64,000 nt of DNA from Verpa conica (lineage: Eukaryota > Ascomycota > Pezizomycetes > Pezizales > Morchellaceae), in the NCBI GenBank assembly GCA_033030425.1, contig JAUFSD010000016.1, positions 372,001 through 436,000 on the forward strand, in the 5' to 3' direction. Every line of letters starts with the position of its first letter. Within the stretch, counting starts at the first letter, position 1. The notes below the pieces were generated by a model. The model had not been told where the DNA came from. It made no database searches and saw nothing but the letters and a program-made list of their open reading frames with translations. Made by a program: the position numbers and the translations under genes. Shown piece by piece: positions 24,747 to 38,024 of this stretch.

Positions 24747-27700
24747 TCGGTGCTTTGGGAAAAGCTAGATATTAAGGCCTTGTTCTTCTTGCTCATGAAT
24801 TCTTTTAACGTTATTGTGCTTTTTCGTGGAATAAAAAAAAAAAAAAAGGGAAGAGAAAGAACCTCATGTTTCAGAGAAAGTTTGAAGAGCTCCCCCCCCT
24901 CTCCCCCTCTCCCCCGTACTTAGATTTTTTCTTTGTTCGAGAGAATTACCACTCCGTATCCATGGCTCTTCTCTGTGATAGATACTTGCTTTATCATACC
25001 GGCCTCTAAATCCTCCGTAGTGCATATCATGTGTTTACCAATTCGTGTATATCAACCCCCCACCCCCACTCCCTAGGATACTCTCCGCCAGATTTGAATT
25101 GTACCGGCCTCCTACTGAAACCATACAAGTGTCAACGTAAGTAGGATAAAGCCACATGTCCTCTAAGCCGTATGTAATCACACCTCGAGAGTCACAACAT
25201 AGTGGAGAGCATACGACACTCACCAGACGTCATCCGTTCAAGGGAGGGAAAAAAAGTTCACAAGATGTTTTCATGTCGTGACTCTTCATCTTCCGTTCCA
25301 GAAAAAAAAAACTTACATGGGGGGGGAGGAATTAACCATACTGATCTCACCCCTGATTGGAGGTGGGAAGATTTACTGCAGCTGTAGGACATGGGGTATG
25401 AGCGCACCTGCAGGCTGTGGCTTGCATTTCCATTCATTCATTTGGATTCTGAACCACACCGCGAGGTTAGCTGGGTTGCACTCAGGCAACATCGGTAATA
25501 AAATAATAATTTAAATAAAAATTAAAAAAAAACTTTGTTTTCATCGAAACACAATAAAAAAAAATCACCCATAAGGGAAAGGTTTCAACTGAAGATCTGC
25601 CGCTGTATAATTTATCCTATATGTAGATGAATCTTATCTTTCCTCTTTTCTTAGAAATACTGTTTTTTTTTTTTTTTTACCATCGATATTTTTCACCTAT
25701 TAAATCGCTTTCTTTCTTTTTTTCTTTCTTTTTCTTTTTTCTTTTCCCTCTTCACCTGCCGGCCGTTTTGACAGCTTATTTTACAGGCTACTGTACGGCT
25801 AGTTCCTCCGTATGATCTACAAAGCCCTGTCGATTAGGAGGGGAGAAAGAACAAAAAGGAAAGGAAAAGGAAAAGGAAAAAAAAAAAAAGAATTCGCGCC
25901 CACTACGGCTATGATATGTCAGACGAAACTCGGGAAAATTAGTTGCGATTCTTCCGGGAAATTCTATAGTAAGGTTTACGGGGGAGGAGGGGAGGGGAGG
26001 TAGAAGCAGCTTCGTTTAAAATCCTCGGATCCCCACTCTGTCAATTGTGCTAGCATAAAAGGTACAAGCTTCTGGGATCGTCATAGGCACAGGAACCTTT
26101 TTTTTTTCTCTGGCGTTCGCTAAAGTTCGTCTATTCGTAATGTGCTGGTAAACACCCCACCCCTAGCCCTGGGTGTGCTGTGAAGGTGGGGAGGGAGTGG
26201 GAGAGAGGGTGGGAGGAGTGGGAGGGAGGGGAGACGAGTTTTTGATATCTCAATACGGAACCGGACCGAGCTCCTCTAAAGATCTTGGTGAGAAACACTC
26301 CCGGATGTTCATCCGTCCCGTAGAGCAATCAGGAAGTCCGCGTGGCAGTTCCAGGTCCGGGCACCGTAAACTTGGTTGCGCTCTGCGTTCTGGGCTCTAC
26401 GCTCTACTCTACGCTCTTAAGCCCTCACCGGATCCGTCCCCCTCCGCAAACGACCGTTCATGACTGGGCGGAGGGAGGGCGGAGTCCCGAAGCCAAGTCC
26501 AAGTAGCCTCTTGCCGGCGTAACGATTTACCGGGTCGAATTAGCAGGGAAGAGCCGATACGAAAGGATCGCCAGCTAAAGAAAAGATGGGGAATAAAACA
26601 AAGCAAAAAAGAAAAAACTCTGGCTATTTATTTTTATTTTTATTTCTTCTTATTTCTTTTAAAGAGAAATAAATGATCGATTGCGGGTTCTCATCCGGAT
26701 CATCTGATTTGTTCCTGGGAGCATGGGAAAAAAAAGGTGGGGTAGGCGTCCTTCTTCGATTTGAACTGGTTCCTGTTCTCGGCCTTACGTGCATGGATTA
26801 TCTGATGCATATTGAGTGTGTGCACTTTTCAATTTTTGAGTCTTTTTCTCTGCCGTGGGGAAGGAACGAAAAGTTGTGAACAAAGTGGTATGGTTGGAGT
26901 CCTTTTTCTCTCTCTCTCTTTACCTCTCCACACGACCAGGCCCATTATCCTGTAGGAAGGGTGGAATTGAGAAGAAGATCTTCAATTGATCAATGCACAA
27001 GCAGAACCAAAACCCACCACTAATCTCCCGGTTTGAATATTTCTCTCAAGGAAAAAAAAAACGAGAGAAACAAAAAAAATTATCAGCCTCGTGATCGCAC
27101 GAGATTCTGTATGAGTAACCGACCCTTGACACCATAAGAAAAATCAAAAAAAAAAAAAAAAAACCTTGGACACAGGCAGAATTAAGTCAGACTGGAATCG
27201 TGAACGTGTTCGCCGCGCATCCCCTCCCTTTCTTGGATCCGCATTCGATCTCTTTCTTCTCACTCTTATTCTTTCTCTCTCACTCACTTTCTCTCACTCT
27301 CACCCGGCTTTTTTCAGCTCCGTTCATTATTATCCCTCCCCCCCCCATCCATCCATCCTTCCTTCATCCAGCCCTCCCTTTTCCTCTCTCTCTTTCCTCT
27401 CTCTCTCTCTTCTCGCTCTCTTTTTGTTTTTACCCACTCGTGTGCACTCACTCACTATACTCGACCTTGGATCTTTTTTTTAATTTCTTCTTCTTTCTTG
27501 CATCTATCTCTCCTCGCATTTTTTAACTATTGTATTCCTTCCTCCCCCTTCGTTATTCAATCATAATCATACAATTCGAAATTATATCTCCAATATACCT
27601 AGCTAGCTACTTTCAACACCACCACCCCCCCCCCTTCTCTCTACATCCACCCCCCCCCCAGTCTCAGCAACCTAAATTCATCCCGGAAAGAGGTTACACG

Positions 27701-28439
27701 AAGGGGGAAGTGAGAGGGAAAAAAATAAAATAAAATAAAAATTGAAACACATTCGATTCAACCAAGCGCTTTCCGCTTTGAGCGACGTTTCTTTTTTTAG
27801 AGAGAAGAGAGAGAAAGCTAAAGAGAGGGAGAGAGAAAGGCCTCATTTGATTCTTTTGTGGGAGAGCGTTTTTCTAAAGGGATTTTTTTTCTTTCTGGAC
27901 CTTCTATACTTCTTTCACATCCCATCCCCCCCCCCCCCTTCTCAAACAAAAAGGGAAACAGAAAGATTATCGCGCAGAAAGCACCATTATATACATATTA
28001 TCTTCTACATTGTCCCATTCTAGCCTTTGCGGTATCCTCTCTACAACATTCTATCGGTTCCGAATACAGCATCTTTAGTCGGAAGCTACATAACAGCTCT
28101 CTTGGGGTCATCGGCAGGGGTATATCTCAGCTCTTTCTATCATTTAAAGACACACACACCCACACACACACCTAGGGGAAGATCACACAAGATCACAACA
28201 AGGCCAGGAAATTATTCGCAAAGCTAAGGGGGAAAGGAGTTTTTTTTTAAAAAAAATAAAAGGGTGTTAGGAAAGCCAACAAGGAGGGACTTTATCGTGC
28301 TTACAAAAAAAGTTACACCGAAGGAAGGGGAAAGGAGCTCCGCCGTGCTCGCGCCTAATTGTTTTTTTTATTTCTTTTTTAGAATTACAAAGCTCGTAGT
28401 TGATTGGGGAAGCTGAAGCCTGGTGACCGGGACTGCACC
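24747..28439. other. Gene-free region with long pyrimidine tracts, leader of the C2H2 gene
   Basis: This 3.7-kb stretch has no gene I can support. It contains many poly-A, poly-C and CT tracts. The strongest is at about 27230-27660, almost pure pyrimidine on the plus strand, and CA repeats lie at 28150-28175. A CTCTACG minisatellite lies at about 26395-26420. The open frames from 27166 to 28227 are serine/leucine/proline-rich translations of these tracts. CT-rich tracts are common upstream of well-expressed fungal genes, so this may be promoter and long leader of the C2H2 gene. Confidence 0.45.
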
Positions 28440-30373
28440 ATGGCTTCTACAAAGGTAGCCAGCCCTTGACTTTTTTTTTAAAACGATTTTCCCTCCCCCC
28501 CCCCCACACCCCTTAAAGAAACCAATCTTTTTTTTTTGGAAGCTCATCTGACAGACAACTTGCGTGAAAATTAAGGATTCTATATCCCCTCGATTTCCAT
28601 CTGCTCGTCTTCCACCATCTCCAACTGCTAGTGCTCTTCCCATAAAAGCTCCTCAGCCGCATCACCGCACCCACTCGATAGGATCCGTAAACTCCCACCG
28701 TGTAACGCGACGGAAGAGTATGTCCTCGACATCAGGAGCAAACATGGCCGCCGTGGTCCAGGCTGTCAAGGAGGCTACTGCTGAGGTCCCATTCTCGCTT
28801 CCTGTCCCACCGGCAGGTGTTGGGTTGGCGAGGAGTCCAGGGAGGAGTAACGGAAAGGCGACAGGGCTAGGGAAGCCTAGTACGGGGAGTGCTATCATGG
28901 GAGGAAACAGTGGATACCCTAGTCCGCCGAGTAGCTTACCTACATCTGGCCCATTCAGCAGTAACGGGGCAACAGTGGGAATCGGTGGAGCTGCACAAAA
29001 CCTGCAGTTCCCGAGGAAAACAGGTAGCTTTGTTAATGGAAGTGGAGATAGTGCTATTGCTGAAGGATATGGGCCAGATGTTAAGGGTTCAGGGAGGAGA
29101 AGGGCGAGTGAAGGCGCTCATTTAATTCTTGGAGGGACTCCTGCCCCAGGAGAAGCCGGAGGCACCCCAGGACGGGGTAGCAGGGCACGGAGTGGGAGCG
29201 AATTGAAATGTGATAAGTGTGGGAAGGGGTATAAACATAGTTCTTGTTTGACGAAACATTTGTTTGTGCTCCCCCTCCATATCGTTCTTCCCGGGTTTCG
29301 CTCGAACAAGAATTACTCTTTATTGCTCCTACCCCACACTTTATCCCCGGAAAATCCCACCTCTTCCTTCCGTATTCAGGCACAACACTTTCCCTTTTCA
29401 CTTGACCTTTCGGGAGGAAAATCCCTGCCCCAGTTTTCCTTACATAGTAGGCTTGTTATGATACTGAAGATTCTCCTCCACCGCTCCTTCATTCCCATTG
29501 AGCTCTCCATATAACTTCATATCGCGAAGCCTAGATTTACTTACGTCATGATATAGGTGGGAACACACACCGGAATGGTCATACACCTCTAAGCTTCTAA
29601 TATCGAAGCACCAGCAAGTCCAGCTTCTCGAAGCAGCATCAATCCTAGTCTCCATGAACCCCAGCACAACACCGCCCGCTTCTTCATCAGGTGCATCAGT
29701 CAACGAGGGTAATTCCTCAACGAATGATGGTTCTTCGAGTTCCGAAGACACCACACCACCACCCCATGGATTCTCGGGTTCTGATATTGGAAGCCCGTTG
29801 CCAACACCCAGAGGAATTCGAAATGGAGCTGGGAAACCTGGGAAAAGGTTATCGTCAGGGTCCTATTCGCGGTCTTACCAGCCCCCTGGCGGGAATGGTC
29901 TTGCTGGAAGTGCTCCAAACTCGGCTGGATTCCCGAGTCATTTCGCGCAGAAGTCAACAAGACCTCGTGCGGGTAGTTCTGCTAGTAATATGAGAAGCCC
30001 AGCTATGAGACCAACATCCGTAACTGCGGAAGACGAAGCTCTTGCATCCGCAATTGAGCTGTTGAGCTGTTCTTTCCGTACTACCACACCAATTATAGGC
30101 CCGACCGTGCTTGCAGGAAGCATACCAAGAGGAGGAATTGCTGGGATAAGCTCACCGCCCGTTGCTGCAGGAAGCTTCCTTGGACCTCTGAATAACGTTT
30201 TGGAAATGAAACGAGAGGAGGAAGATGATGTAAGAATGGAAGACCTAGAAGAGAGTCGAGATGAAGACGAGGAGGACATGGAAGAGGACGATGAAAGCGA
30301 AATCGAAAGGTGGACAAGAAGGCGGGGAAGCGACGAGGAGGAAGATGGTGTTTTTGGGAGGATGGAAGAATAG
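28440..30373 (+). CDS. C2H2 zinc-finger protein, probable transcription factor
   Basis: Predicted exons are 28440-28454, 28555-29261 and 29557-30373 (513 codons, 512 aa). The first exon codes only MASTK. The N-terminal third is basic and rich in Ser/Pro/Gly. A single C2H2 finger starts CDKCGKGYKHSSCLTKHL and continues WEH, giving C224, C227, H240 and H244. It is followed directly by the conserved block TPEWSYTSKLLISKHQQVQ and LLEAASILVSMN, a combination seen in a conserved fungal C2H2 family. The C-terminus is low-complexity and ends in a long Glu/Asp run, a possible activation or chromatin-binding region. The second intron is unusually long here (295 nt) and interrupts the finger between Leu and Trp. 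DNA binding in the nucleus is expected; targets are unknown. Confidence 0.87.
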
Positions 30374-33300
30374 ATACCTGTATCAATGCGGATGTCCGGT
30401 GATCTTATCGGCGACGGGGTCAAGCGGCTCTCACGTCACAATCTCAAGTACTCATGAAAAGAAGAAAACTAAATAAAAAAACATACAAGATACAACATAC
30501 CGCATTGTACAAACTTGTTTTTCTTCTGCTTCCGTTATTCTCTTCTCGAATCTTGTACTTTTCACGGATCGGTTTTTTCTTTTGTTCCTTTTTTCTCTCT
30601 GTCTTTTAGATTCTAGGTGGTTTTCTTTTTTTTCTTTTCTTTCTTTCCGCACGGAAGATCCGCGCAGAGAACAGAGGAGCGACAACGATGATCTGCAAAC
30701 GCTGCGAGAACGATCGACAGGGCTTATTACAATCGGTATCTGAGCCAAACGAACAAGCAAGTGGCCAAAAAGAAGATGGAATCCGATGAGCAGAAGGTAG
30801 CTCTGCTCTTGCCTGATGTCATGGGCGCAGAAGTATAATCGTCTTCCATGATTGTTTTTTCCCCCTTACGTACAGCAGGACCTCTTTCCTTTTGGCTCTT
30901 TTCGAGAAACGGGGCGCTTGTGTTCTTATTCCGGTGGATGCGTTGGCAACGGAGGGTTGGTCGGTTTCTTTTTTTACTCTTTCCTTTTTTTCTCGCGTTT
31001 GATTGGAAACTTGTTTCACTATTTCCGTTGCTTGGGTGGCCTCTTTTTTTTTTCTCGGCGGGTCGGGATGGTGGGGGACCGGTATTGGATCGCTAAAGTC
31101 AGGTGATTTCGACTGGTGGCGACTTGCAGGATGCGGTGTTCTGGGGTAGTAACGACGAGGGTTCTGTGCATGTTTATTCTTCTCCTTCTTGTCTGTAATC
31201 AGTATGTGCCATATGGCGGGGCAATAGTATAAGCCTTCCATATTCTTCTGGGTAGTTTATTATTATTATCATAAGCCTCTACGTCACTTGGGTCCAAGGT
31301 GTTGAAGTCTAAACTAAAGGATTGTGGCTTTGTATTTCTCTGCAACAATTGGTATTCCTATTCACCAGCAGCGTGGGCTGGTAAGAAGTACGGGGAGATG
31401 AGATGACGGTGCTGGCACAGCATGACATGCATCAGGTTGGCCAGAAGGCTGATGAGATCGGCAGTTAGAGTAAGATCCCCTCAAGCTGCGAGAACGTTCG
31501 TCTGCAGAAGATTGGACGGAACGTTCTTAGACACAACGAGAGAACGAAATTGAGCTTCCGGACTTCGGCGGAGCACTGTCCATGAATTGGCGGCTGCGAT
31601 ATGGGATACTGGCACATATCGTGAACGGCTAGAAGCAACAACGACGTGTCTACTACAGATCTTCGCCGCGAGATGCGGGGTGGACCCTGCGTCGAATGAT
31701 GTGATATGTGTGAGGTGGTAATGTTGAGGGGGGCGGGCTTTTGTGTGGAATTAATCAGAGATTGATGTTGAATTCTGTGCAGCAGTCACCGTTCTGCAGT
31801 AAACATATGTAGTGTAGTTTGCTGCATAGCATACATATGCTCGAGACAGAACAGCACCGAGGCCGGAAGACAATCTCTGATTTCCCCGAGATGAGCTGTG
31901 CTGGTGATGTAAGTAGTAGTTATTTCTCCAATTTCCTCCGTCACTTTGATGATTTTTCCTCCCGTTGGGATGCCCGTGGTCGTGGGGACTTGTGTATGGC
32001 AGGGGGGGGCCACAGAGCTATCAAGACTTCTAGACTGGACCGGTTTCCAGGATTTCTGAACCCTCGTAGCCTCTGCCGAGGACCTATGTACCTATGGGAA
32101 TACTTGGGCCATATGTACGTGACCTCTGAGAAGCAAAGTAGAGCACAGCCTTGGGTACATCCAGACACTGGCAGCCTATGCATTCTGTGTTTCCTACGTA
32201 TGTAAATTACCATGTACCAGGGTACGGCCTGCCCTACGCTCCCGTACTGAGAAGCGCCAAGAATGCCGTACGAACCAATTCACTCCCTCGTACCAATACC
32301 TATCCAAGATGGACGCCGAGCAGCCGTGCAAACTTGGAAATCCCTTAAATCAGAGCGTGTGTACAGCTGGCCATCTCGCCCGGCGAATCGCAAGCAGAGC
32401 GGGATACCCACTTCTGCAGCCTCGATTCGGTGGGGGGGCATAACAACACGCCTGTCAGAGAGAGCACCCGAGGCGAAAAGGGGAAAGGCCGAGAGGGCAA
32501 TAGAGGGGCTTAGGTGGGGAGGTTGCGACAACGCAGAATTACTACATACATCGAACCCCCTCTGACCTACACACGCTCCATAGCTCGTACACACAGCACA
32601 CACACAGACGCCTGGACACGTATGCAAGCAGCAGCAAGAGCAGCAGGCAAGCAAGCAAGCAGAAGCAGCAGCAGCAGAGGCAGAGGCAGAGGCAGAGGCA
32701 GAGGCAGATGAGACTCACTGGCCTTTCACCGCCCCTCCTTCCCCTCGCCTCCCGATCCACTCCGTCTTGAGGGAGAGCAGAGCGCAACACGGCCAGAAGA
32801 GACAGCCTCTCGAATTAGAATTCCTCCATGTATCTCTCCCTGACAGGGCACGACGTCGTGAGGCAAATTAGACGCCGTGCCCTTGGGTTCTGCAGCTGCC
32901 ATTGGAGGACAGGCCATGAGGGGATCATTAGGATTGGAGATTAGGATGTCCCATGTACATACAGTACAACAACAACATGGCAGTCTTTTTTTCGCTGGCC
33001 AGCGTGGCCGGCGATCTGGCAACTCTACTTTATGTTCTGCTACTCTGCTTGTCTGTATCACAGCCTCCTCTCTTCTTTCCTTCTTCCTCTCCTCCGCCTC
33101 CCCCTCCACTCTAATAGAGGTTCTCCGTATCTACATAGCTTTCTCAGCTTCCGTATACATCTCGCTGTCAATTCCTGTTTGTGCCCCTCCCCCCCCCTCA
33201 TCAAATCTATTCACCACTCAACACCCCTCCTCCCGCTGTCATCATCTGGTCCGTCAGCTTTCTTTGCTTCCACATTCCCGGGAAATTACTGGGACAGAAA

Positions 33301-33863
33301 AAACACAACCAAAGGCAATCTAGGTGTACCCGTTACCCCACACACACCCACACAACACGTCTCCCTACTTCCTTTTTTTTTTGATAGTCGCATCTAGCCA
33401 ACCCTGGTGATCAAAACAGAGGAGAAATTTTAAAACAAATCACTCTCATCGAATCGTGTGTGTTACGAACGTGTGGACACCATACAATCTTGTCTCTCGC
33501 CGTCATCATCCATCTGCTAGCTCTTGATACATACATAGATTTGCCCCCAGTTGCCACCTATTGGTATATATTTGACCTTTTCTTGATATTGCTCTTCCAA
33601 AGCAGATATTTTATTGTCGTCCCGGGCTCTAATCCCCTCCTTAGCTTAGAAGTTTAAACACAGTAGTACCCCCACAATCTATCAGCGGATCTTGATATAA
33701 TCCCACGATCCTCGAATCACACTTGCCCACCCTGATTTCCAGTCCTCCAGTCTTCAAGCAACTCCACCAACCTAAACGGGTATCAGCAAGTCGAACAAAC
33801 TTGCACCGGTCACAGCATCGGAATAGAAAGACAAATCTGTGTAAGAACTTAGAGACTACCAAC
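30374..33863. other. Gene-free region upstream of the BTB gene
   Basis: No supportable gene. Open frames on both strands (for example 30819-31241 minus) are low-complexity, overlap and lack motifs. Repeats include a GCAGAG tandem array at about 32660-32706 and CA runs near 32595 and 33340. The last 800 bases are pyrimidine-rich and are likely promoter and leader of the BTB gene. Confidence 0.45.
32655..32708. repeat. GCAGAG/AGC microsatellite
   Basis: A short AGC run is followed by about six tandem GCAGAG units. Just upstream are (AAGC)n-like units. It is non-coding in the present annotation. Confidence 0.8.
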
Positions 33864-35764
33864 ATGGCTGCCTCAATAGTTCACATCCCGTTGTCTCCAA
33901 TGACCTTGGAGATCAACTCGGTTTCCTCAGAATACGTTACCTGGGTGGTATGTCTCCTCGTGGGAATTTTTTTTTTCCGGGGGCCTATGTAGTGGTTAAC
34001 ACCTCCGTTTGACAGTATCGATGGCGGAATGTTGATCTATCGGCCGATTTCGAGACGTATGCTACAAGCCCAAATGAAAATACGACCAAGGTCTTATAAG
34101 CTAATCGTTATAGATATTCCCAAAATTTTGGTCATCCAGATGGTTGGGTTTGGCGTATGCTATTCCAGCAGAATGTTGATGCGGCCGGCAACCGTGTTTA
34201 CGGAATCTTCCTATATGTTGTCATGACCGACAATGAGCTCCAAGAACGAACATGGACTCGAGATATTCGATACCTCCAATTCGTGATCCTTAACTCAGAA
34301 GGCCGACAGCTGAAAGACAAGAGTACCGTTGCTGTTTACCGGGAGAACCAACTATCGTGGGGCTTCCCAGGGCTACTCGACAACAGTATCTTGCTTCGGG
34401 ACCCTGTGGTAAATACAAGACGCACAATTGATATTGTATGCCGCCTACGGTATCATCCAGATGGTGAGAAGATGCGAAGGCCTCTCAGCCCAAGCATGAC
34501 TGGATCTTTGCTCGGTGGGTCTATGATTAGCGCAAACCATGCTGCTGCTCGAGCAGCATCCGCACCGGCAAGTTATTGGGATCAGAAGGCTAGTGGTGTT
34601 GCTGTAGTAGACCCTGTAGGAAAGAACCTTCGGACCTTGATCAACAGTCGGAAATTTTCAGATCTAGAGCTGGTTGTCGGACCAGACAGACAGATTGTCC
34701 ATGGCCACAAAGCGATTCTTGCGGCAAGAAGCGAATGGTTCGAGGCTGCACTAAGGCCCGGATTTAGGGAATCAAGAGAGGGAAGAATCATCTTACCGGA
34801 CGAGGATCCTAAGATTTTTGAGGCATTGTTGGAGTTTCTGTATACAGGGGAATATCCGCTCGCTACGATCGAGACCAACGGGATCCCGGGTTCGCCCATG
34901 ATTACGTCAAAGAAGTCAAGTTCTCCGGATGGTCTGCATCTCTCTCCGCGCTCCCCTCCTAATATTCCTCCACGTGGATTGGACGATTCTGCCTCGACGG
35001 TTGGCAGCAGCTTTACTGATGCTCAACCGCCGACAGAAGATTCTTCCTACGAGTACATGAACACCTACGATAATGTCGACATGATGGACGAAGACGAAGA
35101 GTTTGACGAGCAGAAATACGCCTTATTCCTCATGGCTGATAAGTTTGGAATTGCACAACTCAAGAGCCTTATCCGAGTCCACCTGACGAACGAACTTCTC
35201 GACCTCTCCAGCAGTAGCCCACCGGGCACCAGATTACTACGGTTAATTAGATTCGCATTCGATGAGCTACCTGAAAGCACAACCAGCAAGAAGAGGGATA
35301 GCGGGATGGGCTCGTCGGTTGGCAGTAACGGGTTGATTGATAGGGAACGAAGTCCGAGCGGTGGGTACACTCATGGATATGTCTACGGTGGTGGTTCTGG
35401 TAGCGGGTATCCACTGAACGACCCAACGGGAGTAGCAAGCTCCGTTGTCGAAAATCGCGAGGGCGCAGCTTCTGCATTCGGCCACGCAGCCGAAGTCAGT
35501 GATGTGGGCTTGGCTATGACAACCGAACGAAGAAGCACTAGCAGACTTAGCCATGTCAGCAGCATGGCTGGCAGTGGATATCGAGGAGGAAGCACCTATG
35601 GAAGGGACAATGAGACCGCCATACTTCGAGAAAACATCACGACATACGTGGCAAAAATGTTCCATGCTGTCAGAGTTCTGGATGGTTTCGACGAGATGCT
35701 GAGAGAAGGTGGCGAAATGGGAGGTTTCGCGAGAAAAGTCATGGATAGCATGTTTAGGCCTTAA
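33864..35764 (+). CDS. BTB/POZ domain protein with MATH-like N-terminus
   Basis: Predicted exons are 33864-33947, 34016-34056 and 34114-35764 (592 codons, 591 aa). The second intron is read as GTATGC...TATAG (57 nt, branch GCTAATC); the alternative donor at 34091 would give an impossible 23-nt intron. Residues about 20-155 look like a MATH/TRAF-type beta domain (YVTW near 23-27, NFGHPDGWVWRMLF, YGIFLYV, WGFPGLLD). A BTB domain at about 214-291 contains FSDLELVVG, VHGHKAILAARSEWFEAAL and FEALLEFLYTG. An acidic Ser-rich linker and a helical region (ALFLMADKFGIAQLKSL) follow. MATH-BTB proteins are substrate adaptors of Cullin-3 ubiquitin ligases; that role is inferred. The BTB call is firm, the MATH call less so. 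Confidence 0.87.
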
Positions 35765-38024
35765 GTTTGCTACTCGAGGCCCTTACGGTGTTTCATTGAT
35801 TGTTTTTGGGGTGGTTTATATTATTTTGTTTCACTGCATTCATTTTTCTTCCGGGTTTAGCATCCAGCGGGGGTTCGATGTAGAACGTTACTTGGGGGCT
35901 TACTCTTGCATTTATCACTACGAGAAGACATTGCTATGGATACTTTCCAAGAATGGTCTGTTGGGTATTATTACATGTTTCTTATTCTTTGATTTATCTT
36001 GGGAGGACCGGGGTATACCCTTTGTGTTTTTTTGGGGCTTTCGTTACCTTTTGTTTGATTCGGTTCGATCCTAGCTCATTTCCTTTGGGGCATTCATTCT
36101 TGGAGTCTAGCGTGGTTTGGGAAAGCATTTTTTCTTTTGATACTTCTTTTTGTCTACTCTTCTCTTCGTCCTCATCCTTTTGAATCTGGCATTGTTTTTT
36201 TTCTTGTTTAGTGCATTTTCTAATGTGCTACGATGCCATGGTCATGATTAAAAATTACGATATGATATGATGATATATAATGACTAAAATACTATTATTG
36301 TACAAATTCTTGTTTTTGCTTTTCTGCGCTCGGGCTGTTTTCTTTGAAGAGCATACATATATAGAGTTGAAAGAGTTGTTTCATTCCGTTCCAATTCGTT
36401 CTTTCTCTAGGGGGCGCATCGTTGCATCCCGATCACAAACATCAGAGCTTTTTTTATTTTTTTTCTTTCCCTCCCTTCCTTTCATGGGGATGTATGTAGG
36501 TGTGTTTTCAATGGGGCTTCTTCGAAGCAAAATACACCAGTTCGTAATCGAGTGATCGTTATCTATCAATCAACCATGCAGTGAGACCCAGTGTACCTAG
36601 CCGAGTCCCCCTGCAACGGTTGAACCCAAGTGTGTTGGAACCAACCAGTGATTCCACGAGCAAGTTGTTAAAATAGGCCTTATCCCTCCCAGCCCACATA
36701 AAGAGGTTTCCTTTTAATAAAAAAATCCCTCGATATCAGATTTGTCAATTACTTGGTAGCTTAGTTTAAGGAGGGGATCCTCGAGTGATAGTCCATGATG
36801 ATTATGATTATTAGTAAAGTCATTTATGATTATTCCAGGGCGATTCGCTTCGTAGATAAACACCTTATTAAGAGCTGTCGAATATCAAAATAAATAAGTA
36901 ATGGTCTTTGGGCCCCCCCCCTTCCCATCCCATCCATCCTTTTTCACTGATCACAATCCAAGATGTGCCGCGGGGGGCCCCAGGGAAAGCGAGAAAAGAG
37001 TCCGGGTTTTAAAAAAACATTTGATCCCAACAACTTGTGGAAAACATGTGAGATACAGACCTGTTCCGCGGAGGTGATTTGTAAACCCCTAGCTCATATT
37101 ATTAGCCTATGTTATCACGTGATTATAGTTGAGTTTATGCATAGTATGTCACTCGGTATATTATTGTAGTATATGGTATGAATGAATGAATGAATTATAA
37201 ATGCATAAAGACCTTAGGCTATGGTATTCAATACCCAAACAAAAACAAAGCAAGTAATAATAAAATAACAATAAAATCACATGAAGCAAAAATACAATAT
37301 ATGGTATGAGTGAGTGAGTGAGTGAATTAATCGGGCCTTGTGTTATATGGTGGGTATATATACTTGTATAGGTAAAACCACGGGTTATAGTCCTTGTATA
37401 ATGTACTACACGACTCCATGACTCTCCCGTAAATTGCTTTGTTTTTTGTTTTGTGCCCTGCCCTACCCGTGACCCAGAATTTGTATCTGTTTGTGACCGT
37501 TACCCCCGTTACCCACCCGTCCGGTGCCTGCATTGAGAATGCTCCAATACAGTTCTAGAAATGGTGGCTTTTTTACCTCTTAACCCTGGTACCCTTTGTA
37601 TGTGGGCTGGATTTTCACTAGGTGATATAAAAGGCGTGGGAGCGGGCCCTAACGCTAAAGTGGACTAGACTATAGTATGTTTCAATTCCCTCTTTTATGC
37701 ATTTAATCTATCTAGTATGCATTCGTAGGCATCCCTCATCTAGCGAAATAGCTGTTGAAAAAAAAATCTAACTCCTTCTAGTTTAACTTGATGCGGTTTT
37801 TTTTTTTTTTTTTTCCGGTGGGATGAGATGTGTGTAGTGCATAACCCGCCCGCAATCCATGCAATTATTGTGAGACGGCCGGGTAATGAATTACTACCAC
37901 ATCGGGTTGACATATAGCGCCACTGGTGTCAGGCGTTGGTGTCAAGGGTAAGGGTTCGGAAGAGAGATTTTGAGGTAAACCTCAGCATGATTCCAAGACC
38001 CTTACATACTAAAGATGCAAACTA

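Noticed and set aside
27166..28227. Overlapping open frames rich in Ser, Leu and Pro
   Set aside because: They translate CT tracts in three frames at once and lack any motif or splice partner.
34091..34113. 23-nt intron in the BTB gene
   Set aside because: Too short to splice; the donor GTATGC at 34057 gives a normal 57-nt intron and keeps the frame.
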